Origin: DAOPZC01 sp035353175
GTDB lineage: Bacteria; Verrucomicrobiota; Kiritimatiellia; RFP12; UBA1067
Assembly: GCA_035353175.1 (NCBI GenBank)
Contig: DAOPZC010000002.1
Span: forward strand, 158,579 to 222,578
Reading direction: 5' to 3'
DNA: 64,000 nt
Position 1 is the first letter of the stretch. Each line of letters begins with the position of its first letter. This document shows positions 1 through 10,153 of this stretch, one piece after another. A program made the position numbers and the translations under genes. Below the pieces are notes generated by a model, which worked only from the letters and a program-made list of their open reading frames with translations, was not told the origin of the DNA and ran no database searches.

Positions 1-1009
1 CGTCCGAGGCGAGCAGCGCCCGCACGTGCCGCTCGATGCCGTCTGGCGCGTCGGTGTCCAGCAGCTCGGGCCAGGTGCGCGCGAGCAGCTTGCGGAGCGC
101 GGTCTCGATCAGCCCGCGCATGCGGTCGGCATCGCTGGCGTTGGCGAACTGGCTGCGGACGGTTGCGGGAAGGGTCTCGCAGAATTTTGTGAGCTGGGCT
201 TCGACCACGGCGGCCCCGGAAAGCCCGCTGAGCAGGCTGCCGATCGCGCCCTGCTCGCTGAGGCGCGTCTGCACGGCGGTCCGGATGGCGGTGCGCAGCG
301 CGTCTTGGGCGGGCGGCGTGGCGAGCAGTCCGGCAAGCTCTTCGCCCAGCAGGCGGGCGCGGGAACCTGCCAGCGCGGCGAGCTCGGCGGTATTGGCGGG
401 GCCAAGAAATGCGGCGGGCGTGGGGTAGTCGGCCATCCAGGCGCGGAGCCCTCCCGCGATAACGGCGCAGAGGCGGTCCCGGCGATCCGGCGCGAGCACG
501 GCCTCCGCAAGGCGGGCGGGCAGGTCGGCCAGCAGGTCGCGCGTGTGTGCCGGCAGGAGATCGGAGGGGCTGCGGGGGGCGAGGCGTCGCCACTGCTCCC
601 CGAGGAACGGCCGCAGGACGTCCGCGCGGAACGCGGGTTCCGCCAGCCGGTCTGCCACCGCGCCGGAAGCGAGCGCCGCGAGCTGCGCCTGAAGCGCGTC
701 GAGCCGCAGGCCCGCGCACTCTTTGGCCAGCGCGTCGAGCGACGGCCAGGGGCGGGCCGCCGCCTCCGAAACGGCGGACAGCACGGCGGCGCGCAAGCTT
801 TCGGCCACCTCGGGCGACGCGAGCCGGCCGGCAATCTTGTCGGGGCTCATCAGCTCGTTGCTGACGACCTTCTGGACCGCTTCCGCGATCTCCATTTTCT
901 TTTTGGCGAAGAGCGCCCAGAAGACCCAGCGGATGGCCAGATCGTTCGTGCCCGCGCCGATGATGAAGCCGACGCCGCCTTGGATGAGGAACTCGAAAAA
1001 CGTGTGCAT
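1..1009 (-). CDS. DUF445-like membrane-associated protein (partial, 3' end outside window)
   Basis: The reading frame opens with ATG at 1009 and runs off the left edge, giving at least 336 residues. The N-terminus is a hydrophobic glycine-rich segment followed by GTNDLAIRWVFWALF, which resembles the 'NxLAIKMLFRP' signature of DUF445 membrane proteins. After it comes a long Ala/Leu/Arg-rich helical region, as in that family, whose function is unknown. A plus-strand frame (26-1027) and another minus frame (109-834) cover the same DNA but have Arg/Pro-rich composition typical of shadows in GC-rich DNA. A weak AGG lies about 9 bases upstream of the start. The family call rests on the N-terminal motif only; the C-terminus cannot be seen. 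Confidence 0.6.
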   Translation of the reverse strand, partial: MHTFFEFLIQGGVGFIIGAGTNDLAIRWVFWALFAKKKMEIAEAVQKVVSNELMSPDKIAGRLASPEVAESLRAAVLSAVSEAAARPWPSLDALAKECAGLRLDALQAQLAALASGAVADRLAEPAFRADVLRPFLGEQWRRLAPRSPSDLLPAHTRDLLADLPARLAEAVLAPDRRDRLCAVIAGGLRAWMADYPTPAAFLGPANTAELAALAGSRARLLGEELAGLLATPPAQDALRTAIRTAVQTRLSEQGAIGSLLSGLSGAAVVEAQLTKFCETLPATVRSQFANASDADRMRGLIETALRKLLARTWPELLDTDAPDGIERHVRALLASD

Positions 1010-1137
1010 GGGGGAAACCTGTCCTGAAAGAGCGGTTGAGTAACCGATAACGATCAGGGAACGCCCAATGTTCAACTGAAAACGCGGCCGTTCTCTTGGC
1101 CACTGGGGGTCCCCTGTCGGTCATCGGGCGCCGGGCG

Positions 1138-1638
1138 TCACGCGATGCCCGCTTCCGCGGCGGCCTCCGGCGCGGGCGTTTCCGTCGGGGCGGGCGCCGG
1201 CGCGGGCTCCGGCGCGGCAGGCGCCTTCAGCGCGTCGCCGATCCCCATGCTCTCTGCCGCGCGCAGCAGCTCCTCGTCGGCGGTCGCGAGCAGGCAGGTG
1301 ATGCCGTGCGCGGACTGCAGTTCCAGCAGGGTGGCGAGGTGGATCGCCTGGGCGGTGCCGACGGCGGTCGGGAAGGCGTCGGCGGCGCGGCGCAGCACGC
1401 TTTCGGTGACGGGCACCTGGGTGATGCTCTCGCAGACGCGCTCGATCCAGGTGCCGAGGCGCGCGCGCTGCGCGTCGTCCAGTTTGCCGGTCAGGCGCAG
1501 AAGGTTGGCCATGCGGTAGCACTCCGTGCGCAACAGGGTGCTGGCATAGGCCGCACTCCAGTGGCCCCAGCCCGGCCACGGGGATTTGGAGCCGACCAGC
1601 TGTCGGATCACGAGCGATGAATCAAGATAGACGGTCAT
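1138..1638 (-). CDS. vapC: PIN-domain ribonuclease toxin, VapC family
   Basis: This 166-residue protein starts MTVYLDSSLV, the usual PIN-domain opening with Asp6, followed by Glu39 (LLRTE) and Asp121 (ATADEEL). VapC toxins are Mg-dependent ribonucleases that cut tRNA or rRNA and are neutralised by the cognate antitoxin. The normally acidic residue in the 'DAIHLA' motif is Gln97 here (AQAIHLAT), so one of the metal-binding acids appears to be missing. Residues 139-166 form a Pro/Ala/Glu-rich tail that PIN domains usually lack. The start codon overlaps the antitoxin stop by 4 bases (ATGA), so translation is coupled. The PIN fold is clear; activity is uncertain because of Gln97. Confidence 0.85.
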   Translation of the reverse strand: MTVYLDSSLVIRQLVGSKSPWPGWGHWSAAYASTLLRTECYRMANLLRLTGKLDDAQRARLGTWIERVCESITQVPVTESVLRRAADAFPTAVGTAQAIHLATLLELQSAHGITCLLATADEELLRAAESMGIGDALKAPAAPEPAPAPAPTETPAPEAAAEAGIA

Positions 1639-1886
1639 CTTTTCCTTCTTTCCTGCATGAGCTGTTTGACGGGGTCGGCATCGAGGCCGAAACCGCCGAT
1701 GTCTTTGAGTTCGGAGGCGGGACGGGACGGGGAGATGAGAGGAAGACGCCCCGTGACGCCGTCTTCAGCCAGAATGCGTGCGATGACGCGCTTGTGGCTG
1801 GTGATCAGCACGTCCTTGCCTTGCCGCGCAAGGCCGAGGTAGTGGCTGAGCTTTTGCTTGAGCGTGGCCGTGTTTACCGTTGTCAT
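1635..1886 (-). CDS. Phd/YefM-type antitoxin of the VapC pair
   Basis: The 83-residue protein begins MTTVNTATLKQKLSHYL and continues GKDVLITSHKRVIARI, the typical N-terminal DNA-binding pattern of Phd/YefM antitoxins. The C-terminal half, which normally wraps the toxin, holds the GFGLDADPVKQLMQERR segment. It precedes and overlaps vapC by 4 bases. Antitoxins of this family repress their own operon, and a 7-bp perfect inverted repeat sits inside the predicted promoter directly upstream (1896-1914). No Shine-Dalgarno sequence precedes the ATG, and the -10 box ends 6 bases before it, so the mRNA may be leaderless. The start is supported by the family N-terminus beginning at this Met. Confidence 0.85.
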   Translation of the reverse strand: MTTVNTATLKQKLSHYLGLARQGKDVLITSHKRVIARILAEDGVTGRLPLISPSRPASELKDIGGFGLDADPVKQLMQERRKR

Positions 1887-1892
1887 GGATAC

Positions 1893-1922
1893 ATAATAGA
1901 CATGTGGTGTCTATATTTGCAA
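1893..1922 (-). promoter_or_regulatory. Promoter of the phd-vapC operon with internal operator
   Basis: On the minus strand, -35 TTGCAA (1922-1917) and -10 TATTAT (1898-1893) are 18 bases apart. A perfect inverted repeat ATAGACA-n5-TGTCTAT at 1896-1914 overlaps the spacer and -10 box, an ideal place for antitoxin autorepression. The predicted start site falls at or next to the ATG (1886), which suggests a leaderless transcript. This is inferred from sequence only. Confidence 0.6.
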
Positions 1923-1951
1923 ACGAAATTTCATTCCGGCGGGAATTATGA

Positions 1952-1980
1952 TTGCCAAGAGCGGCGTGATTGCATTAGAT
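1952..1980 (+). promoter_or_regulatory. Possible glmS promoter
   Basis: TTGCCA (1952-1957) and TTAGAT (1975-1980) lie 17 bases apart, 36 bases before the glmS start. The -35 matches 5 of 6 consensus bases and the -10 only 3 of 6, so this is a weak prediction. No glmS ribozyme was recognised. Confidence 0.3.
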
Positions 1981-2016
1981 TTTTGTGCCGGCTCAAAAAA
2001 GACAAGGAAACGCTCT

Positions 2017-3858
<1,842 letters not shown>

Positions 3859-3953
3859 GCGGTCCGATTTTTTCCTGACAGCCCCGGCCTTCGTGTGGCA
3901 AACTGTTCCCGTTAAATCAGGGACGGCTTTTCGATCATCGAAAGGGATATGGA

Positions 3954-5261
3954 ATGAGGACACGATGGGCTGGGGCGATCATGCTTTCGGTGTGCCTTAA
4001 CGCGCAGGCGCAGCTGTGGCACCGGGGCAATCTGCACATGCACTCGACGTGGAGCGACGGCAATGTGATGCCAGAGGACGCGGTGGGGTGGTACCGCGAT
4101 CACGGCTATCAGTTCGTCTGCCTCTCTGACCACCAGATCCTGCAGCTCGAAACCAACGCGTGGCTGGAGGTCGGATCGAAGAAGCTGAGTCCCGCCACGG
4201 CGGACGCCTATCTCAAGGCCCATCCGGCCAGTGCCGAAGTGAAGCGGACCGGGAACAGGGCGACGCTGCGCCTCAAGACAATCTGGGAACTGAAGAAGAT
4301 GTTCGACCGGCCCGAGTCGTTCCTGATGGTTCCCGGACATGAGCTGAACCGCGTGGTCAGCGGCCTCCAGGTCCACATGAACGCCATCAACGTTCAGGAC
4401 ACGATCCCGTACCGTTACGGCGACACGCCTTCTGAAACGTTCTCGCGGGTCGAAAACGCGGTGCGCGCCTGGGGCGATGAGTGGCAGGTGCCCACGCTCT
4501 TCATTCTGAACCATCCGATCTGGCCCTATTTCGACATCACGCCCGCGGTGCTGATCGGCTTGCCGCAGGTGCGCTTCTTCGAGCTGTGCAACGCCGACGG
4601 CGGCCATGTCCATCCGGCGCATCCCGCCTGGTACAGCCATGAGAAATTCTGGGATGTCGTCAACGCGTTCCGGATCGAGGACGGCTACGAGGCGGTCTAC
4701 GCGACCGCCTCGGACGATACGCACAACTACACCGATCCCCAAGGCGGGGCGCGTCCCGGTGAAGGCTGGATCTGCGTGCGCTCGGCGCATCTGGAGCCCG
4801 CCGCGCTGGTGCAGGCCATGTACCGCGGCGATTTTTACGCGTCCACGGGCGTGGCTTTGGCAGACGTGGCGTTCGACGCGGCGTCCGGCACGCTCACGGT
4901 GAAGGTGGCCCCCGAAGCGGGGGTGACGTACACGATCCGCTTCACAACCACCCGGGCGGGGTTCGACCGCGCGACCGAGCCGTTCGACGACCCGGCAAAA
5001 GAGAAAAAGCCGGCGCGCGCGGGCCTCCGCTACTCTGACGGCATCGGCAAGACGGCCAAGATCGCGCAAGGCACCGAAGCGTCCTACACGCTGGCTCCGG
5101 ACGAGCTGTACGTGCGCGCCACCGTGACCTCGTCGAAGGCGGCGGCCAACCGCGTGAACAACGAGCCGGAGTTCGACACGGCATGGACTCAGCCCTACGG
5201 CTGGCGCGCGTGGCAGGCGCGCAACCCGCTGCCGGCGCGTCTGACGCCGAAGAAGAAGTAG
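3954..5261 (+). CDS. Secreted PHP-domain metallophosphoesterase-like protein
   Basis: A 435-residue protein with an N-terminal signal peptide (about residues 1-19, ending AQA). It carries PHP metal-binding motifs: GNLHMHSTWSDG (His28, His30, Asp35), LSDH (Asp59, His60), then VPGHE, LNHP and ASDDTH further on. PHP domains are usually phosphoesterases with two or three metals; the pattern here fits the CehA/McbA-like secreted subgroup, whose substrates are largely unknown. The C-terminal part (from about residue 290) looks like a beta-rich accessory domain. The start is supported by an AAGGG just upstream. It is convergent with the SIMPL gene, with 32 bases between them and no clear terminator. 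Confidence 0.8.
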   Translation: MRTRWAGAIMLSVCLNAQAQLWHRGNLHMHSTWSDGNVMPEDAVGWYRDHGYQFVCLSDHQILQLETNAWLEVGSKKLSPATADAYLKAHPASAEVKRTGNRATLRLKTIWELKKMFDRPESFLMVPGHELNRVVSGLQVHMNAINVQDTIPYRYGDTPSETFSRVENAVRAWGDEWQVPTLFILNHPIWPYFDITPAVLIGLPQVRFFELCNADGGHVHPAHPAWYSHEKFWDVVNAFRIEDGYEAVYATASDDTHNYTDPQGGARPGEGWICVRSAHLEPAALVQAMYRGDFYASTGVALADVAFDAASGTLTVKVAPEAGVTYTIRFTTTRAGFDRATEPFDDPAKEKKPARAGLRYSDGIGKTAKIAQGTEASYTLAPDELYVRATVTSSKAAANRVNNEPEFDTAWTQPYGWRAWQARNPLPARLTPKKK

Positions 5262-5293
5262 GCGCCGGCGTGGATCGCGCCTGCCGCGGGGCG

Positions 5294-6031
5294 TCAGCGC
5301 GTCGCGTCGATCGCGTATTCGAGGGTCACGATGGCTTTGGCGGTCTTCTCGATGGCCGACGTGTCGTACTCTCCGGTCCCGGAGGTGTCCGTGGAGTTGC
5401 GCTCGGTGATCTGGAAGACGCCCTGGCGGGCCGAGATCAGCGCGCCGACCCGGCCTCCGCCGTTGTCTGCCAACGCGGCGGCCCGGCGCTGGCCGTCCAG
5501 GGTCGCCGCGGCCAGAAGCCCGAGCTTCGTGCCCTGCAGATCGGAGACGTAGAACGCGGGCTCGGAGGCGCTGATGTCGACCCCGTCCTTGATCAGGTCG
5601 GTGATGCCCGTGGCGGCATCGCGGATCAGCGCGACGTTGCCGGAGGCGACGGCGAGCGACTGGAACGCATCGTAGTACTCGATCTCGTTGGTTTCTTTCC
5701 CCTGGGCGTCCCGTTTGAACACTTTCGATGTCTGGATCGTGCCCGGCACGATCTCCTCGTCGCGGAACCCCTTTCGCTTGAGGTAGTCCAGCGCGGCGGC
5801 CCGGCTCGTTTGGAGTCTGCCGTAGGACGCGTTCAGACTGGTGCCCCTGGCCGTACAGGTGCAGGAGAATTTTCCGATGTCGGAAACGATGTTCTTCTCC
5901 GCATATCCTTTAACGGAGATCGCCTGCTCGTGTCGGACCCGCACGAAAAGTTTCGACAACAGGGTCGACGAAAGAATCATACCCAGAGCCAAGATGACCG
6001 CCACGACCGACAATTTCACCACGCTGTTCAT
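5294..6031 (-). CDS. SIMPL domain (DUF541) protein, membrane-anchored periplasmic
   Basis: The frame is open to 6223, but the start chosen is ATG 6031: it is preceded by GGAGG at good spacing and gives a 245-residue protein with an N-terminal hydrophobic helix (SVVKLSVVAVILALGMILS). The rest matches the SIMPL pattern: 'ISVKGYAEKNIVSDIGKF', a DYLKRKGF region, 'YDAFQSLAV', a 'DGVDISASEPAFYVSDL' segment and a C-terminal TLEYAID strand. SIMPL proteins are periplasmic, with roles suggested in envelope or oxidative stress, but no defined enzymatic activity. There is no close operon partner on this strand. Confidence 0.82.
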   Translation of the reverse strand: MNSVVKLSVVAVILALGMILSSTLLSKLFVRVRHEQAISVKGYAEKNIVSDIGKFSCTCTARGTSLNASYGRLQTSRAAALDYLKRKGFRDEEIVPGTIQTSKVFKRDAQGKETNEIEYYDAFQSLAVASGNVALIRDAATGITDLIKDGVDISASEPAFYVSDLQGTKLGLLAAATLDGQRRAAALADNGGGRVGALISARQGVFQITERNSTDTSGTGEYDTSAIEKTAKAIVTLEYAIDATR

Positions 6032-6350
6032 GCCTGCCTCCACGCGCGCGGCGTCTGCGGCCTCGCGGCAAAACTGAGATGCCGAGGCCCGCGCCGATCC
6101 TGACCCGTGCGTGATGAGGACTTTGACAAGTCCCCCCGCGTTCGTCAAGGCCAGATGTGCCTTTCCAGACTGCGCGCGGGCGTCATCTCCATGGCCTTGG
6201 CGCATGTTTTTTGTTAATGTCAAGTTTTAAGGGCCGCCTGCCTGCCGCAGGGTGGAGACTTGTCTTTCGGCGAGATTGCCCGGACGTGGGTGTCCGCACG
6301 CTTGAGAGTCATAAAACGTTACGTCCGCTGACGGGGAAGAAGATGTCGGG
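6032..6350. other. Divergent intergenic region without a recognised gene
   Basis: These 319 bases separate the divergent SIMPL and GH2 genes. A TTGACA occurs on the minus strand (6223-6218), but no matching -10 follows at 16-18 bases. A CATAAA lies near 6312 on the plus strand without a good -35. Upstream extension of the SIMPL frame into this region lacks a ribosome-binding site. I see no RNA gene here. Confidence 0.5.
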
Positions 6351-9236
6351 ATGAAAAAAATCGTGGTAAGGACGGTAACACTGGCACTGCTGGCGGGGAC
6401 GGTGTGCGCGGAACGTAGCGTGTTCAGGTATGATTTCGCACCGCAGGAAGGCTTTGTCAAAGCGCCCGAACAGCCGCTCCGGCAGGAGCTGTGTCTGAAC
6501 GGGCTGTGGCGGTTCCAGCCCCTGCCCGTGCCGCGCGGATACGAGTGGGATAAGGGCGTCGTGCCGGAACTGCCGCCGCCGGCCGCAGACAAGTGGGAGA
6601 CGGTGCCGATCAAAATTCCCTCGCCGTGGAACGCGAACCATTGGGGCAACGGTCCCCTGGCCGGCGCGGCAACCGATAAGCCCTACGGCCCCGAGTCGGT
6701 CTATTACCCGAGTTATCCCGCGCATTGGATACACTGTCACATGGCGTGGATGGAGCGCGCCTTCCGCGTGCCGGCGACCTGGCCGGAGCACGGTCGGCTT
6801 GTGCTGCACTTCGAGAGCGTTGCGGGGGAGTGCCAGGTCTGGCTGAACGGGAGCAAAGTCGGCGAGCATTTCGACAAGTACCTGCCTTTCGACGTGGACG
6901 TCACCGCGGCGGCGCGGCGCGGCGGGGAGAACACGCTGCGCGTGGGCGTGCGCAGTTACCGGCTTTTCGATAAACGCGACGCCCGTTACGCCAAAATGTC
7001 CGCGCCGTATCCCAACGGCTCGAATACCGACCGGCTCGTCGGCATCTGGCAGGACGTGTCGCTCGTGTCCCAGCCCGCGGTGCGCGTTGTCGACGTGTTC
7101 GTGAAGCCGTTGCTCGACCGCGACACGCTGGAAGCCGAAGTCACGGTCCGCAACGACACGGCCGTCGAGCGCACGGTGGCGCTGGTGGCGGAGGTGTTCA
7201 GATGGGTCAACGAGGCGGGAAAAGGTGTGCGTGAAGCGCCCGTGCCGAAATGGCGGCTGGGAGACCGGGCTCTCAGGCTTGCAGGCGCGTCGTTCCAGGT
7301 GCCTGCGCACGGCACGGCGGTCTTTACGCTGACGGCGAAGGTCGGAGGCCGGCTGGAGTTCTGGAGCCCCGATGCGCCGAATCTGTACGCGATGCTGGTG
7401 AACGTGAAGGCTGACGGCTCAACGCTCGACACAAAGTACCAGCGTTTCGGTTGGCGTCAGTTCACGGTCAAGGGCCGCGACCTGCTGCTGAACGGTCAAC
7501 GCATCCGGCTTTCGGGCGACTTCGTTCATCCCTTCGGTGCCTGCGCTTTCTCGCGCCGCTTCGTCTGGGCCTGGTACACGATGATCAAAGACATGCACGG
7601 CAACGCGGTGCGCCCGCACGCGCAGGTCTATCCGCGCTGCTACATCGAGCTGGCCGACGAGATGGGGTTGTGCGTGCTGGACGAGACCGCGGTCTTCGGT
7701 AGTTCCATCCGGTCCAACTTCGCCGAGCCGGAATTCTGGACGCGCTATGCGGACCATTTCAAAGGTCTGATCCTGCGCGACCGCAGCAATCCGTCGGTCA
7801 TGGGCTGGAGCTTCGGCAACGAGATGTTCGCGATTTTTCGCGTGAATGAGGTCAGCAAGGCGGACGAGGCCCGCTGGTATGATCAGCTGACGCGCACTGG
7901 ACTCGAAGGGCGGAAATACGATCCTACGCGCTCGTGGTTCTCTTGCGACGGCGACGAGGACCTGTTCGGCGCGCTGCCGGTTTGGAGCAAGCACTATGGC
8001 CACAACCTGCCGCCGCTGGAGGCAAACACGCGCGGGATCGACAAGCCGCTGATGGTGGGCGAAAACGGCGGCTCCTACTACGCGCGGCCTGCGGATTTGG
8101 CCGTCTTCGCGGGCGAGCGCGCATTCCTCGATTACGCCGGGCGTAACGAGGCGCTGGGCGTGGACCTCTACCAAAACATTGTCAAGATGGCGCGGCCCGG
8201 TCTCGCTTTTTTCTCGGCTAGCGAGACCGTCTGGTTCGGGCTCGAGTCCCTGCCGTTCGGCTATGCCGACTTCACGCGCCTGCCGACCCTTGCGGACGGT
8301 GTGTTTTTCGAAGGGATCCCTCCCGAAGGCAAGTTCGGCATGCAGGTCGAGCGCCTGCCGCCCTTCGTGGGCACGCTGAATCCCGGTTTTGACCCTGCGC
8401 TGTCGCTCTACCGGCCGCTGGCGATGTTCGAGGCGCAGAAGGCGGCGCAGGATCCGCGTGGCCCGCAGCCGTGCCGGTGGGACCGTTTTCTGACAACGCC
8501 CGAGCGGCCCAAGGCGGCGGAACCCACGCTGGACGAGGTTGCTTACGCGGGCGGCGGCGTGTTGCAAGACCGCCTCGCGGCGTGGGGCGTACGCACGGCC
8601 TGCGCGGCGCAGCGTTTCCTCGTTTTGGACGGCGGAGAGCTGCCCGCGGACGCCCAGGCACAAGCGGCGGCGGTGCTGGCCAAGGGTGGCACGGTGCTGG
8701 TGATGGTGTGCGATCCAGGAGCCGATGCGTCGGCGCTCTCGGCACTGTTGCCGGAGCCAGTGAAGCTGACCGCGCGCGAGGCGACTGCGTTCGAACGGGG
8801 CGACGACGCGCATCCGTGGGCCGCGCCGTTCGGTCTGGCCGACCTTTATTTCGCAGAGGAAGAGCATGCGGCCGACCGGCGCGTGATGCGCTGCGGCTTG
8901 AGTGGCCAGTTTGTGAATAACGGAACCGTCGTGCTGACCGCGAGCCGCACCGACTGGTCGCTCTTCAACCGCCGTTCGGAGGAGGAGAAGGTAGGCGCGA
9001 TATTCTGCTACGAGAAGCTCATGAAGCCCAGCGGCGCGGCGCTGGTGGCGCGTGCGTCCGGCGCGGGCACGGTGGCGGTCTGCACCATCGACTACATGGT
9101 CGAGACGCCTGCCCGCAGAGCGTTCTGGAAACGGCTCTTCGCGCATATGGGCGTCCGGACCCAGTTCGCGCAGCCGGCCGGAGGTCAGCGCAGAAAGACG
9201 CCGCACGATCTGTTGTTGGACGGACCGCAGAAGTGA
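6351..9236 (+). CDS. Secreted glycoside hydrolase family 2-type protein
   Basis: A 961-residue protein with a signal peptide (MKKIVVRTVTLALLAGTVCA). The order fits GH2: a sugar-binding jelly-roll domain (LNGLWRFQP, then VWLNGSKVGEHFDKYLPFDVDV), an immunoglobulin-like domain (about residues 240-350) and a TIM barrel. Candidate catalytic residues are Glu491 in SFGNEMF (acid/base) and Glu571 in VGENGG (nucleophile position). GH2 enzymes include beta-galactosidases, mannosidases and glucuronidases; the substrate cannot be told here. About 330 residues follow the nucleophile, including a region with a glutamine amidotransferase-like look (FLVLDGGELPADAQ). It acts in the periplasm or outside the cell. 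Confidence 0.85.
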   Translation: MKKIVVRTVTLALLAGTVCAERSVFRYDFAPQEGFVKAPEQPLRQELCLNGLWRFQPLPVPRGYEWDKGVVPELPPPAADKWETVPIKIPSPWNANHWGNGPLAGAATDKPYGPESVYYPSYPAHWIHCHMAWMERAFRVPATWPEHGRLVLHFESVAGECQVWLNGSKVGEHFDKYLPFDVDVTAAARRGGENTLRVGVRSYRLFDKRDARYAKMSAPYPNGSNTDRLVGIWQDVSLVSQPAVRVVDVFVKPLLDRDTLEAEVTVRNDTAVERTVALVAEVFRWVNEAGKGVREAPVPKWRLGDRALRLAGASFQVPAHGTAVFTLTAKVGGRLEFWSPDAPNLYAMLVNVKADGSTLDTKYQRFGWRQFTVKGRDLLLNGQRIRLSGDFVHPFGACAFSRRFVWAWYTMIKDMHGNAVRPHAQVYPRCYIELADEMGLCVLDETAVFGSSIRSNFAEPEFWTRYADHFKGLILRDRSNPSVMGWSFGNEMFAIFRVNEVSKADEARWYDQLTRTGLEGRKYDPTRSWFSCDGDEDLFGALPVWSKHYGHNLPPLEANTRGIDKPLMVGENGGSYYARPADLAVFAGERAFLDYAGRNEALGVDLYQNIVKMARPGLAFFSASETVWFGLESLPFGYADFTRLPTLADGVFFEGIPPEGKFGMQVERLPPFVGTLNPGFDPALSLYRPLAMFEAQKAAQDPRGPQPCRWDRFLTTPERPKAAEPTLDEVAYAGGGVLQDRLAAWGVRTACAAQRFLVLDGGELPADAQAQAAAVLAKGGTVLVMVCDPGADASALSALLPEPVKLTAREATAFERGDDAHPWAAPFGLADLYFAEEEHAADRRVMRCGLSGQFVNNGTVVLTASRTDWSLFNRRSEEEKVGAIFCYEKLMKPSGAALVARASGAGTVAVCTIDYMVETPARRAFWKRLFAHMGVRTQFAQPAGGQRRKTPHDLLLDGPQK

Positions 9237-9433
9237 GGACCGAAAAGTGCAGCCGAGAAGCGCTCGAACAAATGGGGGAGCCCTGTCGGGGCGGCGCGTC
9301 TTCCGCGGCGATGTCGGAGACCGCCTGGCCGGGATCGATCTGGGAACCGGATCGGTGCCATATTGCCCGAAGCGCGCTCTTTTTCGCGGATGCACTTTGA
9401 CCTCGGCTGGCGAGATCAGGTACACTTTCGCGG
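9237..9433. other. Intergenic region, nothing recognised
   Basis: The 197 bases between the GH2 gene and the Mpv17-like gene show no convincing promoter, terminator or small gene. Frames crossing it continue into neighbouring genes in shadow frames. Confidence 0.4.
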
Positions 9434-10123
9434 ATGGAAACGAATCCGTGGAAGATCGGGCTCAAAGCCGCGCGGGCCAATCTGATACCGGGGCTGATTT
9501 TGCAGGGCGCGGCGTTCGGCCTGTTGGCCGCCTATTATGGCATCCCCGCTGTGCGGGAGGCGCTGGACGTGGTGGCCCAATGGCAGGCGCGTTACGGCAC
9601 ACCCGTTTCGCTGGCGAGTTTTCTCTTTTTCTGCGGCGTCATTCCTTACCTCTTCTGCCTGGCGGTCCCGGCGTTGCGGCCTAAGGAGCCGGGCAAGGCC
9701 TTGCTTTTCGCGCTCGGATTCTGGTCGGTCATGGGGCTGATCCTGCCTCTGTTTTACGCGTTCCAGGTTTTCCTGTACGGCAACGGGGCGGACGTGCGGA
9801 CGCTGACGCTGAAGATCGTGACCGACCAGTTCGGCTACACGGCCATCTTCGCTTCGCCGGCTGTGGCGGTCGCGCATTTGTGGAAGGACCGCGGTTACCG
9901 CTGGTCGGCTGTCGCCCCGCTGTTCGGCAAGGGCTGGTACCGGCGGCTGGTGGTCCCCAACCTGGTGATGAACTGGGCGCTCTGGATTCCCAGCCTGTGC
10001 GTGATCTACAGCCTGCCCGCGGCGCTGCAGTCGCATGTGGCGGGCCTCATCGGCGGCTTCTGGGCGCTCATGAGCCTTCAGATCGCCGCCCACACCCGCC
10101 CCGGCGAGGGCGGCCCGGCCTGA
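9434..10123 (+). CDS. Integral membrane protein, Mpv17/PMP22-like (tentative)
   Basis: The 229-residue protein has about five hydrophobic segments, near residues 18-36, 57-77, 91-113, 128-146 and 172-215. The C-terminal pattern VPNLVMNWALWIPSLCVIYSLP and the KIVTDQFGY stretch recall the Mpv17/PMP22 family (K..DQ, then W..N...W..P...IY.LP), which is mainly eukaryotic, with bacterial relatives usually called hypothetical. Function is unknown in bacteria. The ATG has only a weak AGG far upstream. It lies between two secreted carbohydrate-related genes on the same strand, but nothing ties it to them. Confidence 0.6.
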   Translation: METNPWKIGLKAARANLIPGLILQGAAFGLLAAYYGIPAVREALDVVAQWQARYGTPVSLASFLFFCGVIPYLFCLAVPALRPKEPGKALLFALGFWSVMGLILPLFYAFQVFLYGNGADVRTLTLKIVTDQFGYTAIFASPAVAVAHLWKDRGYRWSAVAPLFGKGWYRRLVVPNLVMNWALWIPSLCVIYSLPAALQSHVAGLIGGFWALMSLQIAAHTRPGEGGPA

Positions 10124-10153
10124 GGTGAGGCGGCGTGCGATAAGGGGGAACGA

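Noticed and set aside
1952..2016. glmS ribozyme or riboswitch upstream of glmS
   Set aside because: Only about 130 bases separate the genes and no ribozyme core was recognised; the ribozyme is known mainly from Firmicutes.
7419..9425. 668-codon minus-strand frame opposite the GH2 gene
   Set aside because: Arg-rich, with no domain, opposite a clear glycosidase with catalytic motifs.
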